Positions 50,075 to 59,650 of a stretch of 64,000 nucleotides of DNA are shown piece after piece. The stretch is from Eimeria necatrix (Eukaryota > Apicomplexa > Conoidasida > Eucoccidiorida > Eimeriidae), in contig NW_013654102.1 of the NCBI RefSeq assembly GCF_000499385.1, positions 105,205 to 169,204 of the forward strand. The letters run 5' to 3'. How positions within the stretch are numbered: position 1 is the first letter of the stretch; each line of letters starts with the position of its first letter. A program made the position numbers and the translations under genes. Under the pieces are notes generated by a model. It saw only the letters and a list, made by a program, of their open reading frames with translations. It was not told where the DNA came from and did no database searches.

Positions 50075-50471
50075 TCAAAATGCTTTATTCAGCTGGCTCA
50101 ACGTTTCTCGCTTTTGGTGGTTGCCGCACTGAGAAATGGGGTTCCTGACCAGGACTCCAGGCCTCGTAGCTCGGTATGAAAACGTCGACGCAGCGCATCT
50201 TAAGCTATTTTTCTAAAAATTTTCACGTCACCTGTTCTTTCGCAGCCGTGTTATCCGTGACTAGCGTTTCGAGGATGATGCCGAATCGTCTGAAGCTCAA
50301 GGCCCAAAAACTATATTGATGAGGGTAGGAACTAAAAGCTGCATTCTGTTTTCGCGGATGATTTGCAGCGTAGAATTCTTGACGGCCCAATTTCCCTACG
50401 GGAACACGCTCTGCAATGGTCGTCCTACCGGATATTTCAGAATTTTTTTGTTTCTTGCCGCCGTCTACCAT
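50075..50471 (-). CDS. Candidate two-exon small protein
   Basis: Not recognised. Exon 1 (50471 to 50232) starts with a true ATG (MVDGGKKQKNSEISG), is 80 codons long and ends in phase at CAG|GTGACG. An acceptor (CCCATTTCTCAG) opens exon 2 at 50128, which adds 17 residues (KRETLSQLNKAF at the end) before a stop at 50075. The product would be 97 aa, basic and soluble, with no domain recognised. A plus-strand frame (50316-50573) overlaps but has no splice support. Confidence 0.32.
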
Positions 50472-51518
50472 GTAGCCACGCCTCTAACACAGGAGTGGGT
50501 AGCAGCACTCGGCTTCTCCCGTAGCCCTGATTCCGAACTACAACAGTGCCGCATTCAAACTGTAGAGATATGATAAGCTTAAAGTCTCAAACTCAATACG
50601 CGTCACATAGTTTTTATTATTATGCCGGAATTTAAATATCATCTTCATTCTTGCAGTCTTGTGCCCAGGTAATTCCTGTTTTAGGTGTAATTGCGGCTGT
50701 TTAATCGCTGGCAAAATATCACAGGATCAATTGTAGAGAGGTACTACAAATCAACGCATCGAGTGAAAGTCACACAACTATTGCACTGTGGCTATGGAAT
50801 CACAAATGCATTTCAACGTCTTTCTAACTAGTTTCCTTCTAGTTATAGCCGTTGCAGTGACTTCAAACGTATGTACAGCAATCTCAGCATCCATGCCATT
50901 TTTTTCGTGACACACGTCACCTCCGCCAGTCCGCGCCGTTTTTTGGTGTCTTGTTGAGTCTCACAGCCTCTTTGATGCTTAAGCTGCCTGCAATACCCTT
51001 GATCTACACTGAATTATAATAATTAAGAGAAAAGACAAACAGTATATGGAAACGTTCCAGAAATACGGAGATACAGCAAGGTCTGGTGTTGGCGACCGCT
51101 GGGACGAGAGGCTGGCTGGTGTTACTGCAATGAACGTTATACCACCGGCAACAATCTTGGGTGCACTAGCTTCCAGGTGCAAAGGAAAACATTACACACT
51201 GCAAATTATATACAATGCATTTTTCTCTAGATTATGAAGAGACGGAGCAGCTAGCCACAGGCATTGTAGTAGCTAACTGTCAGTGCCGCTGCTGCTGCAG
51301 CAGCGGGGCAGGCAGCAGCACAGCGGCGGCACCCTTGGCGACTATCCAGGCTAGGGTGTCAGCTTGCCACAAACAAAAACACGTTCCATAGTTTATTGCT
51401 GTCTCTGTAATTTCTTGTCTCTTTCTCTCTTGGTGTTGCTGCATCAGCAGCAGGCACCAGTTTCTCAGACAGGCCACCTCTCAACGGCAGCAGCCACTGC
51501 AGCAGCAGCAGCAGCAAA
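50472..51518. other. Spacer at the edge of the CAG-rich part
   Basis: No supported gene up to about 51250. From 51280 on, CTG/CAG triplets begin (for example 51285-51305 and 51499-51516), the latter directly upstream of the H1-like ATG, so part of this is probably the 5' UTR and promoter of that gene. Confidence 0.5.
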
Positions 51519-51815
51519 ATGGCGCCGGCACGCCCCAGCGTGAAGTCTGCTCGGAAGGCCCCTAAAAAGTCTTCGGCAAAGAAGCCCTCTAAGGCAGCTG
51601 CAGCAAAGAGCACAACCAGTGCCAGCAAGAAGGCTTCCCGTGCTCCGTCTGCTGCCCCAGCAGTGGCAGCAGCAGCATCAACAGCACCCAAGGCGAAGAA
51701 GACCATCCGCAAGAAACAAACAAAGCCGGAAAAGACGAGAAAGCCTAAGAAGGCTTTAAAGCAAACAATAAAGAAGACAGCTGCGAAGAAGCCCAGGAGC
51801 AGCAAGAAAGCATGA
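51519..51815 (+). CDS. Lys/Ala-rich histone H1-like protein
   Basis: Single-exon frame of 98 aa from the ATG at 51519, which lies directly after a CAG run. The composition is almost entirely Lys, Ala, Ser, Pro, Thr and Arg, with KKAP, AKKP and PKKA-type repeats and no acidic patches, aromatic residues or Cys. This matches the C-terminal-tail type of linker histone found in protists, which lack the winged-helix globular domain of animal H1. Such proteins bind linker DNA and help compact chromatin. There is no Zn motif or signal peptide. The alternative is a basic nucleolar or ribosome-associated tail protein, but the clean start, stop and composition favour an H1-like histone. It shares the window with H2A.Z, though nothing shows co-regulation. 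Confidence 0.72.
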   Translation: MAPARPSVKSARKAPKKSSAKKPSKAAAAKSTTSASKKASRAPSAAPAVAAAASTAPKAKKTIRKKQTKPEKTRKPKKALKQTIKKTAAKKPRSSKKA

Positions 51816-52782
51816 GCAAGCCGTCCTCATTGCTGCTGCCATACCAGCAGACCTCAGTGGCACAGAATAGCAGCATGTCGTGCTGCTGATGCTGCCGCAA
51901 CGCACACTGCTGCTCGCCCGCCTGTCCGTGTCAGGGTATCCGCAGCAGCTGTTGATGCAGCAGGGAGGCAAGTGCTGGAGCACCTGCCGCAGCAAGGGGA
52001 GACGGAGCGGAGGCTGCAGTATCGCCGGCGGCGAGTACAGCAGCAACGGCTCAGTTGCTGATGTTGCACGTGCTGCAACAACAGCTGAAATTCGTCTCTC
52101 ATTCCGGGAACTCGTTGGAGCGTTGCCGCTGCAGCAGCAGCGGCAGGGTTCAGCAGCAGATTGACTGCATTTAGTAGCACTTTTTTTCCCCCTTAGGCTT
52201 CCCTAGAAGCCACCAATCGTATGTGCGTGCATTCAACTCTGCTCTCTGCTATGATTACTGTGGTAGGGGGTACGACAGTTGGAGTTGCTGCTGCGCCGAC
52301 AGTGTAGTTGACATCTTAGTGCGCGCAGCTGCTGCCTGCTGTGCTCACGCTGCACGGGCTGCGGCATCTGCTGCTGAACGTGCTCTCCGTCGGTGGTGTC
52401 ACTGTTGCAACACCTACGTTGCTGCTGTTTGCTTCGTCAGGTAGCAAGTGGTCCGTGTCCCAGGGTTAGGTGTAACGCACCTCGTGAAGTGCCGAGGTCA
52501 ACAATTCCAAATTGTCTACTTCGGAGCGCCGGCTGCCGGGGAACACTTGAAGCAGTTGCTACAGCAACGGGTGCTGCACAGACTGCTGCAGCAGAAGCAG
52601 CACCGGTCGCTGCTGTAAGGGCAACTCTTGGCTATACTGCTAGTAAATGTTTTTGGAGTGCAGATGCTTTGCGGCTACCCGCTTTTGAAAATGGCAGCAG
52701 CTGTGGCTTAAACATAAGCAACGGCTGTAAAAGCACAGCTGTACAGTCGAGCTCGCTGCTCCTGTTGCAGCCCCTCGTTTCC
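51816..52782. other. CAG/CTG-rich spacer, no supported gene
   Basis: Several open frames on both strands (for example 51854-52180 minus, 52393-52818 plus) are made of triplet-repeat translations and have no domains. The H1-like gene (plus) and the carrier (minus) point towards each other here, so this spacer likely holds both 3' UTRs. Confidence 0.55.
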
Positions 52783-55730
52783 CTAGGGTGCGGCTCTAGC
52801 GACTCGCTGTTGCTCTAGATGGTCCGTCCAGTCTCTCTCCAAGCTGCTGATTGCACATTTCGTCTTTTCGTAAACGATCCAAGAGAGAGACACGGCAGGT
52901 AGTGCCTTGCAGCAGTTGGCTTGCAGCCCTCTGTATAGGCCTCGTAGCCCACCTTGGCGCACTGCTGCTGCAGCGGCTGCCGCGCTGCTTCGATATAGCA
53001 ACGGCTGGCCGCCACTTCCGTCCACCTGCATGCGTGTCCGCACCAGGGCAGTTGGGTACGCCAGAACCTGGCCTATGAGGCTGCTGCAGCCACCCATCAG
53101 CAGCAACACCACGGCGGGAGGCGACGCCGGCTGCAGCAAGCTGGTGCTCGTGCTCTGGTCACAGCAACAGCGAGCTCGCGAGGCCAGCACAGCTTGCGCC
53201 GTCGGAATGCTTGGTACCATGCCTGTGTGTTCGTTTGTTTTTGTTGCCGTTGTTGAAGGAGCATCAGCAGACGAGAGTTCCACGGATGCAGAGGAAGGCT
53301 CGGGGCTGCAGTTGTTGCATGTTTTGCGTTGCTCGTGGTGCTGCTGTTGCTGCCGCCGTTGCTTGGGTAGCATGACATTCTGCATGTAGGCTTCTTTAAG
53401 CGTCTCGAAAACGGCTAAATCAATGCCCGCATAAGGAATGATGCCCAGCAATGAGGGCCCCACACCTCTGTAGAGTCGTTTCAAACCTCCTTCTCTGTAA
53501 ATTTCCCGGAAACACTGCAGTACTCCTGTGTACATGCAACCTGGACCGTATGCAGCCAAACGCGTCTTGACCTACAGACACACAAACCGTGCACTCTAGA
53601 CCGAAGTCTTCCATTATGAAGACGGGAACTCAAGACCCGAATACCGCTGAATCTACGAACCCTGGGAAGGCGAGCCTCATTAAGGCGTGCCCGTGAGAAG
53701 CTAGTTCGTTTGGTGCTACAGAAAGTTCTGCGTTGCTAGGTGGTGTTTACAAGCTCCATAGGGTATATAAGAAGCTGGGCACAGAGCCCCGCCATCGCGC
53801 CACAGAGAAATTTATCCATGAGCTGCAAGTGGGGTTCTCCCAGTTCCTCATGCTGCTGCTGCGGCGCTTGCTCGGGCTGCTGCTGTTGCTGCTTTCTACG
53901 TGCAAGCGTGTGCTTGCAAATGTCGTAGCTGTAGAACTTGACCGCTGTCTCGGGCACAACTTTTAGGCAGTTGGTCAAGTTGCCCCGGAAGAACCCCCGC
54001 CAACCACCGAGAAAGAAGTGACTGCAACAGCTCCCATTGCTAGAGTTGGCTTTGCTGCTGCAGCTGCCGCGCTTGATGACGCTGGGGGGCAATGGACGAA
54101 GCACAGCCTCCCGCACTGCTTGCTTTCGGTGCTGCTGCCGCAAAGCGGTCCCTTCATCTTGCTTTGAGGATTGCGATAACTTCCGTTCGACGCAAATTGC
54201 GGCTGCGCTGCCGCTGTTTCTCCGCGTGGCGGTAGCAGCACCCGAATAGGCAGGATCAGCGACAGCCGTAGAAGCCTTACCTGACAGCTCCTGTTGCATG
54301 ATCACCCGTGCTGCTTGCCTCAGCGGTACCGAGATGGGCTGCAACTGAAGAATCACTTTAACTCGGTCAAGGGGAGCAGTAGCTGTGCGCGAGACGGCAC
54401 CTGCGGCGCAGCGTAAGCCCAAAACCACAAGCTACAAGGTATTTGAAGAGCGACCCAGCGTTCCCGCCTGTCTTGTCCAGCAGGCCAATAAACAGTCCTG
54501 AAAAACCAGTACCCAGGGTCTACGGTTTGTTCCATGGGCTTAAGGGACCCCACCTGCCACAGCTCCGCTAGTGAGATGTAGGAATGCATGCGTCCGCATG
54601 ATCTGCAGCATTTTGGGGTCTTCATCTTCCCCTCTCCGGTGGATTTGATGTTGCTGCTGCGGCTGTTTCTGTTGCAGCAGCTGCTGCTGTTTATTTAAGT
54701 CTTCATTCATACCATACAACGGCAGCTGTTGCTGTGGGACTGCTGCAGCGGAAGCTGCAGACGCAACGGCAGGGCTGCTGCTACACTTGAAAAAATGGCC
54801 CCTGTTGGAGGGCAGTCTAAGCACAGCTCCGTGGTCTGCAATGCTTAGTGTCGAAGAGAAGGAAATACAGTTGCAGCAGCTGCTGATACTGTCGCAGTGC
54901 GTGCTGCTGCAGCAATGCAAAGCGGAACGGGAAACCGGCCGCTCAGAACACACACCCGCCGGCAGTGGCTCCGCTGCTGTTGTTGCTGCTGTCGAGGGCG
55001 TCGCTGTTGATACCTTGGTTACGGCCGATGGCGTGGCATGTGCTAGTGCTGCTGCACTCATGCCAGCAGTAGCAGCACCTGTTGTTGCTTTATAGTCAGA
55101 AGCACTGGCTGGTTCAGTGCCACCAGAACCAGACACAGTGCTGCAGCAGCTACGTGCTGCGCATACAAGCCGCTGATATACGGTCTCGACTGGACTGTTG
55201 ATTGGCATAACATCAGCAGCTTCAGATCCACTAGAACTTGCAGTATTAGCAGTGCCAAGGAGTGATGATGCTAAGCTGCTGCAGGCGAAGGGTTGAAGGC
55301 CCGCTGACCAATTTCTACGGTTGCTCCACGCAGTTTACCCTCCCTGCTCCTCTGCTCGTTCTTCCTACGGCTATCTTTGCGGTTTCTTCTGCTGTTATGC
55401 CTGCTGTTGTTGCTGTTCGTGCGACTGCGCTTGCTGCCGCAGCAGATGCAGCTGCAACGGCACCTTGTAGTCCCGTTCCCTAAAGATAGCCAAATCGAGC
55501 CCCAGTGGAAACAGGCTTGGAGTGTGGAATCCACTGAAGCCATCGATCCGTGAGAGAGCTTCAATTACGGCATTTGTGGTGGCCGCTGCAGCTGTTGGCG
55601 CTGCTGCAGCTCCTGCGCCATATGAAGCAGCAGGGCTATTTGTGCTGCCTTCTCGAGAAGTGTAGAATCCTTTCATTACATCTTCTATTGGAAGGACAAG
55701 TGCTGTTATGCTGGCTTGAGCGTAAGGCAT
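52783..55730 (-). CDS. SCaMC-like (ATP-Mg/Pi type) mitochondrial carrier
   Basis: Four exons: 55730-55426, 55278-54554, 54400-53751 and 53571-52783, about 822 aa. The last two junctions are clear (SGAVAG|AVSRTATAPLD and IYPMEL|VKTRL). The first intron is less certain, with a weak donor. Residues from about 330 hold three carrier repeats with signatures PLDRVK, PMELVK and PTALVR. Blocks such as RGVGPSLLGIIPYAGIDLAV and ALPAVSLSWIVYEKTK match the SLC25A24/SCaMC group, which exchanges ATP-Mg for phosphate across the inner mitochondrial membrane. Unusually, the first 330 residues have no visible EF-hands and are Ser/Ala/Gln-rich, and long low-complexity inserts break repeats 1 and 2. Ca2+ control may therefore be absent. 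The gene is divergent from REI1. Confidence 0.82.
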
Positions 55731-56070
55731 CTAGTGATGGGAGAAAAGGACCCAGCGCATGCAGTCGAAGGCTTCTTCATCTTGAAGCATCGGCAGCTAA
55801 GCTCCCTCTTCATATGCGTCTTTTTACATTGACCTTTGCATATTTGAGCGAAATATGAATATCTTCCTAAGCCCTCAACAGGGAAACTGAAACACAGCCA
55901 CGACGGCCGCAGCAGTAGCAGCAGCAAGGGGAACTTCACTCAGCTTTATCCCCTTTCTTTGTTCATTGGGCTATATTTGACATCAAGAAGGGTGCGGTAC
56001 ACCTTTTCCTTGTTTTTTCAGAACCTGGACACCAGGCACATCTACGGGAGTCTGGTGTCCAAGGTTAAGG
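55731..56070. promoter_or_regulatory. Shared divergent promoter region (carrier / REI1)
   Basis: The proposed carrier start (complement of 55728-55730) and the REI1 ATG (56071) lie head to head 340 bp apart. Both 5' UTRs and any shared regulatory sites must lie here. The carrier ATG follows a TAG that could instead be a splice acceptor (CCCATCACTAG), in which case an upstream 5' exon would also fall here. A CAG cluster is at 55908-55935. Confidence 0.5.
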
Positions 56071-58625
56071 ATGGATTCTCAACCTTCTGTCCCTCTCCCA
56101 CAGAGCCAAGTGGCTCTGGCTTGCAGAATCTGCGCCTGTGAACTACAAGACAGACACGCCCTCAGTGAACATCATAAAACTCTGTGGCACTTGTCAGTAA
56201 ATAGTAAAACATTAAACGCAAACGCCGTTCCCTAATAGGCGCTTCCCGGACCAGCGTGACGGTTGGGTCAACTCTAAAAGCACCTTATGAGTGTGCCTGT
56301 TTTTATTGTAGCCTCAGTTTCGGATTTTTCACAGTGCATGTAAATATCCTGTGCTATAGCCCTGTGCCTACTGCATATCCACTTCAGGTACAACATGCGT
56401 CGCCGCAGTCAACAGTTGCCGTCTATCCCTGAAGCTGAGTTTAAGAGAAAGACTGAACTGTTACGTTTAGCTCGAGAGTATGCGGAGGGGTGTGGTTCGC
56501 TTGGGACCTCCCAGCACATGGCTGTACAGGAACAGGGGCTCACAGGCGCTGCGGCTGACTTTCATGCTGCCGTGCGCTGCAATGTTAAAGGGAAAGACCA
56601 CTTAAAGAAACATCAGGGCTATCAGAGAAGCGAGAGAGGTGTGACAACGTCAGCTTCAAGGGGCAGCAGCAGACAGAAAGCAACAGCAAAGGCTGCAGCT
56701 GCTGCATGGCGTGCTGCGCTGTTACAGCATCCAGAGAGGTGCAACTTATTCGAACAGATGCCCGCATTCCCTTCAGCCGCAGAAAACCTAAGCTACATGC
56801 GCAAGACATACGGATTTTTTGTACGTCCCTTTGCTGCTACCTAGTTGCCGCTATTGCCGGATCCACCTCAGTTGCCATGACTGAGCGTATGATTCCTACT
56901 GCTTCCTCTTAGCTGGTGCTGAGCAGCATCATGATTACGCGGAAATTGATGCATGCGAAGAGTTTGATTCGGTTCTGACTGCTGTCGCTCTGCTACTCTT
57001 GCTTTGGCTCGTGTTTGCTTGCTGCTTGCTGTTCCTGTTGCGTGTGTTGCCCCTTTTGGTTGTGGCTGATTTTTCAGCTGCATGCATCATTTGCTGTTTC
57101 CAGGTCCCAGACGAGGAATACTGCGTGAACTTACCAGGGCTTTTGCGCTGCTTGTGGCAGGAGCAGCAGAAACAGCCACGCTGTCTGTTTTGCTGCAGAG
57201 GGTTTAAGGGTATTCGCGCCGCACTCCAGCACATGCAGCAGCAGCGGCACTTCCAGCTCAAGTGGGACGAAGAGCAGCAAGACATGTTGCACCGCTTTTA
57301 TGACTACAAGAGGTCTTATTACGAGGTTCGGGTTGTATTAGAAGGCTCGTGTTGTGTGAAATGTGCGGGTATGAGGCTTAGCAGTTTTTCCTCAAATGTG
57401 TGATCTGGGTGCCTTCGTGTGCGCTTGGTGTATGGCGGACTGCCACTTTTTGCCATCGTGCGTCTGCAGCTCTTGGGAAGGCTTCCTGAAGTGAAGAACG
57501 CGCAGCTAGTGCTCCCTGACAACCCCAGCAGCAGTATACAGGACGCAACGTCCCCCTTAGCAGCAGCAAAACAAGCAGAACGGTCATTGGAAGCGGAGGC
57601 AGAAGTGGTAGCAGGCGAAGATGAAGGCGATTGGGAGGACTGCAGCAGCGACGAGGAGGGCAGCGCGAATGCCGCCTCAGAGCAGCGAAGACTTGAAGAG
57701 ATGCTTCAAGCCAGGTGAGTCTTTTTCGAGCCAGAATGCTGAGCTGTACTGAGCAGTTGACGTGCACGATGTACAATGTACAGGCTGTAACGTTTGCAAT
57801 TTCCTTGCAGAGGATGGCGGCATGCACGCGTGACTGATGAGGGGAACTTGCAACTCCCTAGTGGCCAAGAGTAAGCGCCGGGATATATGATCCAGCACTG
57901 GATTATACGGTTCACGGAGCATTCCAGGATTGTTTTTTAGGACTCTGAGGCATTTACACCACAAGTGGCTGCCTTCAGCAGTATTGAGAATGTTGGGCTG
58001 CGGTGAGGGACGAAGTTTTGTGTATGGCGTTCTGCTGCTCAGAGTGCTGCATCGATCCCACGCAATTTTTTGCCGTCAGCGCGTCAGGCGTGTGGAACGT
58101 CAAGAGGCCGAGCAGTGTGTGCTACGCGATATGGCAAGAGTAAGTGACAGCTGCTGTTCTTCTGTGGTGCTGTTGCTACCCTTGGTTATTTGTAGGCGTA
58201 GTATGGTTTGGCTTTGCCTCTACTTGATCTCTTCTGGATCGTCACGAGTGAACCTTTTCAGGGGGTAGGGCGGATGCTTATGATTGTCTAGCTGCTACTA
58301 CGACTGCTTGTAGCTGGAACGTCGAACGGGATAGCTTAATGGCTCGTGTGTTCAGGGCCTAATCCTGCCGAACGTGAGTACCATCAGCAAGTGGTCCGTA
58401 GCTCTCTACAAGCGGCACAAGCTTCACAAACAACTCAAGGTGTCAAGGGGTGACACACATATGCGACAGGAGCAGCGCGTGATGCTGGCTCCGCAGCAGC
58501 GCCGTCTGATCTGGAAGCGAGAGGCGGAGCAACAGAGAAGGTTGCAGCAGCAGCGCATGAAATTGGGCATCATGGCAAACATTCTTAACCGGACGATGCT
58601 GAGGGACACTAAGTACTTTTTGTGA
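56071..58625 (+). CDS. REI1: REI1/ZNF622-type 60S ribosome biogenesis zinc-finger protein
   Basis: Seven exons: 56071-56192, 56388-56820, 57104-57325, 57470-57714, 57811-57870, 57941-58139 and 58356-58625, giving 516 aa. The exon 3 end could be 57334 instead. Exon 1 supplies the first C2H2 finger (C18, C21, H34, H40), and its junction restores the family motif HKTLWHLYNMRRR. The second finger region (C159 to about Y182, ending KTYGFF) has lost its metal ligands: Phe for the second Cys and Tyr for both His. It leads straight into VPDEEYCVNLPGLLRCL. The third finger is intact (C212, C215, H228, H234), then FYDYKRSYYE. An acidic Ser/Glu stretch and the C-terminal basic end (KLGIMANILNRTMLRDTKYF) also match. 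REI1 acts on late cytoplasmic pre-60S particles and helps release Arx1 and recycle Tif6. Confidence 0.9.
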
Positions 58626-59650
58626 GCTGGATTCCACAAGCGAACTGTCGCGCACAGCTGCGCTGTTGCAAATTTTACGAGATGTGGACGTGCATCAAGA
58701 CAATTCGTGTTAGTATTCACAAACAAACCTAAACAGTCTCCTAGCAAGAGGAACAAGCGTCACGCTGGCGCTGCAGTTGCAGTGGCACGTGCTTCACATG
58801 TTAGGGCAGTAGACAACAAGCTGAATCAACTGTTCCTCTCGTACAGTTTGCCTCCTATGGCAGTTTGCTGAAAGGACGCTTGATCGTTGTAGCTTGTGAA
58901 TGATATGCAATCTCAATTTCCAGTAATAACGGCATTGTCTAAGAGGTGACATTGCAGGGTTACAACATAGTGCTACAGCTGCTCATCTGCTCGAATGCCT
59001 CGTTTCCCCGTGTCGTATGCCTAAGCCCATCCGACTCATTGGGTTGTTCGTTCAGCAGTGTCGTGCGCACACGTGATAATGCGCTTCATCATGCATGCTT
59101 GGCAGCCGCGTTCAAAATAATGCGCAGCATAAGCAATGCAGGAAATTGGCTGTCGGCTGCGAGATGTGGAGGAGTATGCAGACGAACGCCACAATGGGAA
59201 CAGGAGCATGCCTGCGACAATAAAAGGAGAGAGACAATTTGTCGAGTGCTCACCACTCGTGTACTCAAGTGTGCACGTAGCGAACACACTTCCAGGTGCT
59301 TGTCTCCCCCTTCTGTTGTCATAAACGCGATCCTGTGTATCCACAGTGACGTTTCCTCATGCACTCAAATATAAGCAGCAAGAAACAGGTAGATAAGTGT
59401 ACGAGAACTGTGGCTGAGTCGCCTCATCACCCGTAGTTGTCAGTAGTCTATTCACATCTTCACTGGTGCTCCTTTTCATACGAGCGAATACAAAGGACAG
59501 GAGACCTGCTCACTGCTGCATTTACAAAATGGTCTTTGCGATGGGTCGCGGCAGGATCGCAAGTCCTGCAGTGGTGGTGAGTGTTGCTCTTGTCCTCATG
59601 TTACCAAGACGCTGAAAGCAACAGCGCCTAGCCGTCGCTCTTCTGTATGC
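58626..59650. other. Convergent 3' spacer between REI1 and the FATP-like gene
   Basis: Probably both 3' UTRs. A plus frame at 58946-59374 (142 codons) overlaps minus frames over the same bases, has no domain and is judged a chance frame. Confidence 0.5.

Larger units (their letters stand above)
51280..57700. repeat. CAG/GCA triplet-rich domain
   Basis: Short interrupted CAG, GCA or CTG arrays are scattered through coding exons (poly-Gln, poly-Ala, poly-Ser or Cys/Leu, depending on frame), introns and spacers. Examples are 51499-51516, 52130-52145, 53340-53360, 53850-53890, 54650-54690 and 57230-57245. Such arrays are typical of Eimeria genomes. They create most of the long false frames on the opposite strands here. 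Confidence 0.85.

Noticed and set aside
51359..51805. 148-codon minus ORF rich in Ala, Phe and Leu
   Set aside because: Antisense shadow of the Lys/Ala-rich H1-like gene.
52907..53389. 160-codon plus ORF
   Set aside because: Antisense shadow of the carrier's last exon, built from triplet repeats.
56999..57103. Hydrophobic Leu/Cys frame before REI1 exon 3
   Set aside because: It is the pyrimidine-rich 3' part of intron 2; splicing at TGCTGTTTCCAG restores the family motif.
58946..59374. 142-codon plus ORF between REI1 and the FATP-like gene
   Set aside because: No domain, overlaps open minus frames, and lies where two convergent 3' UTRs are expected.
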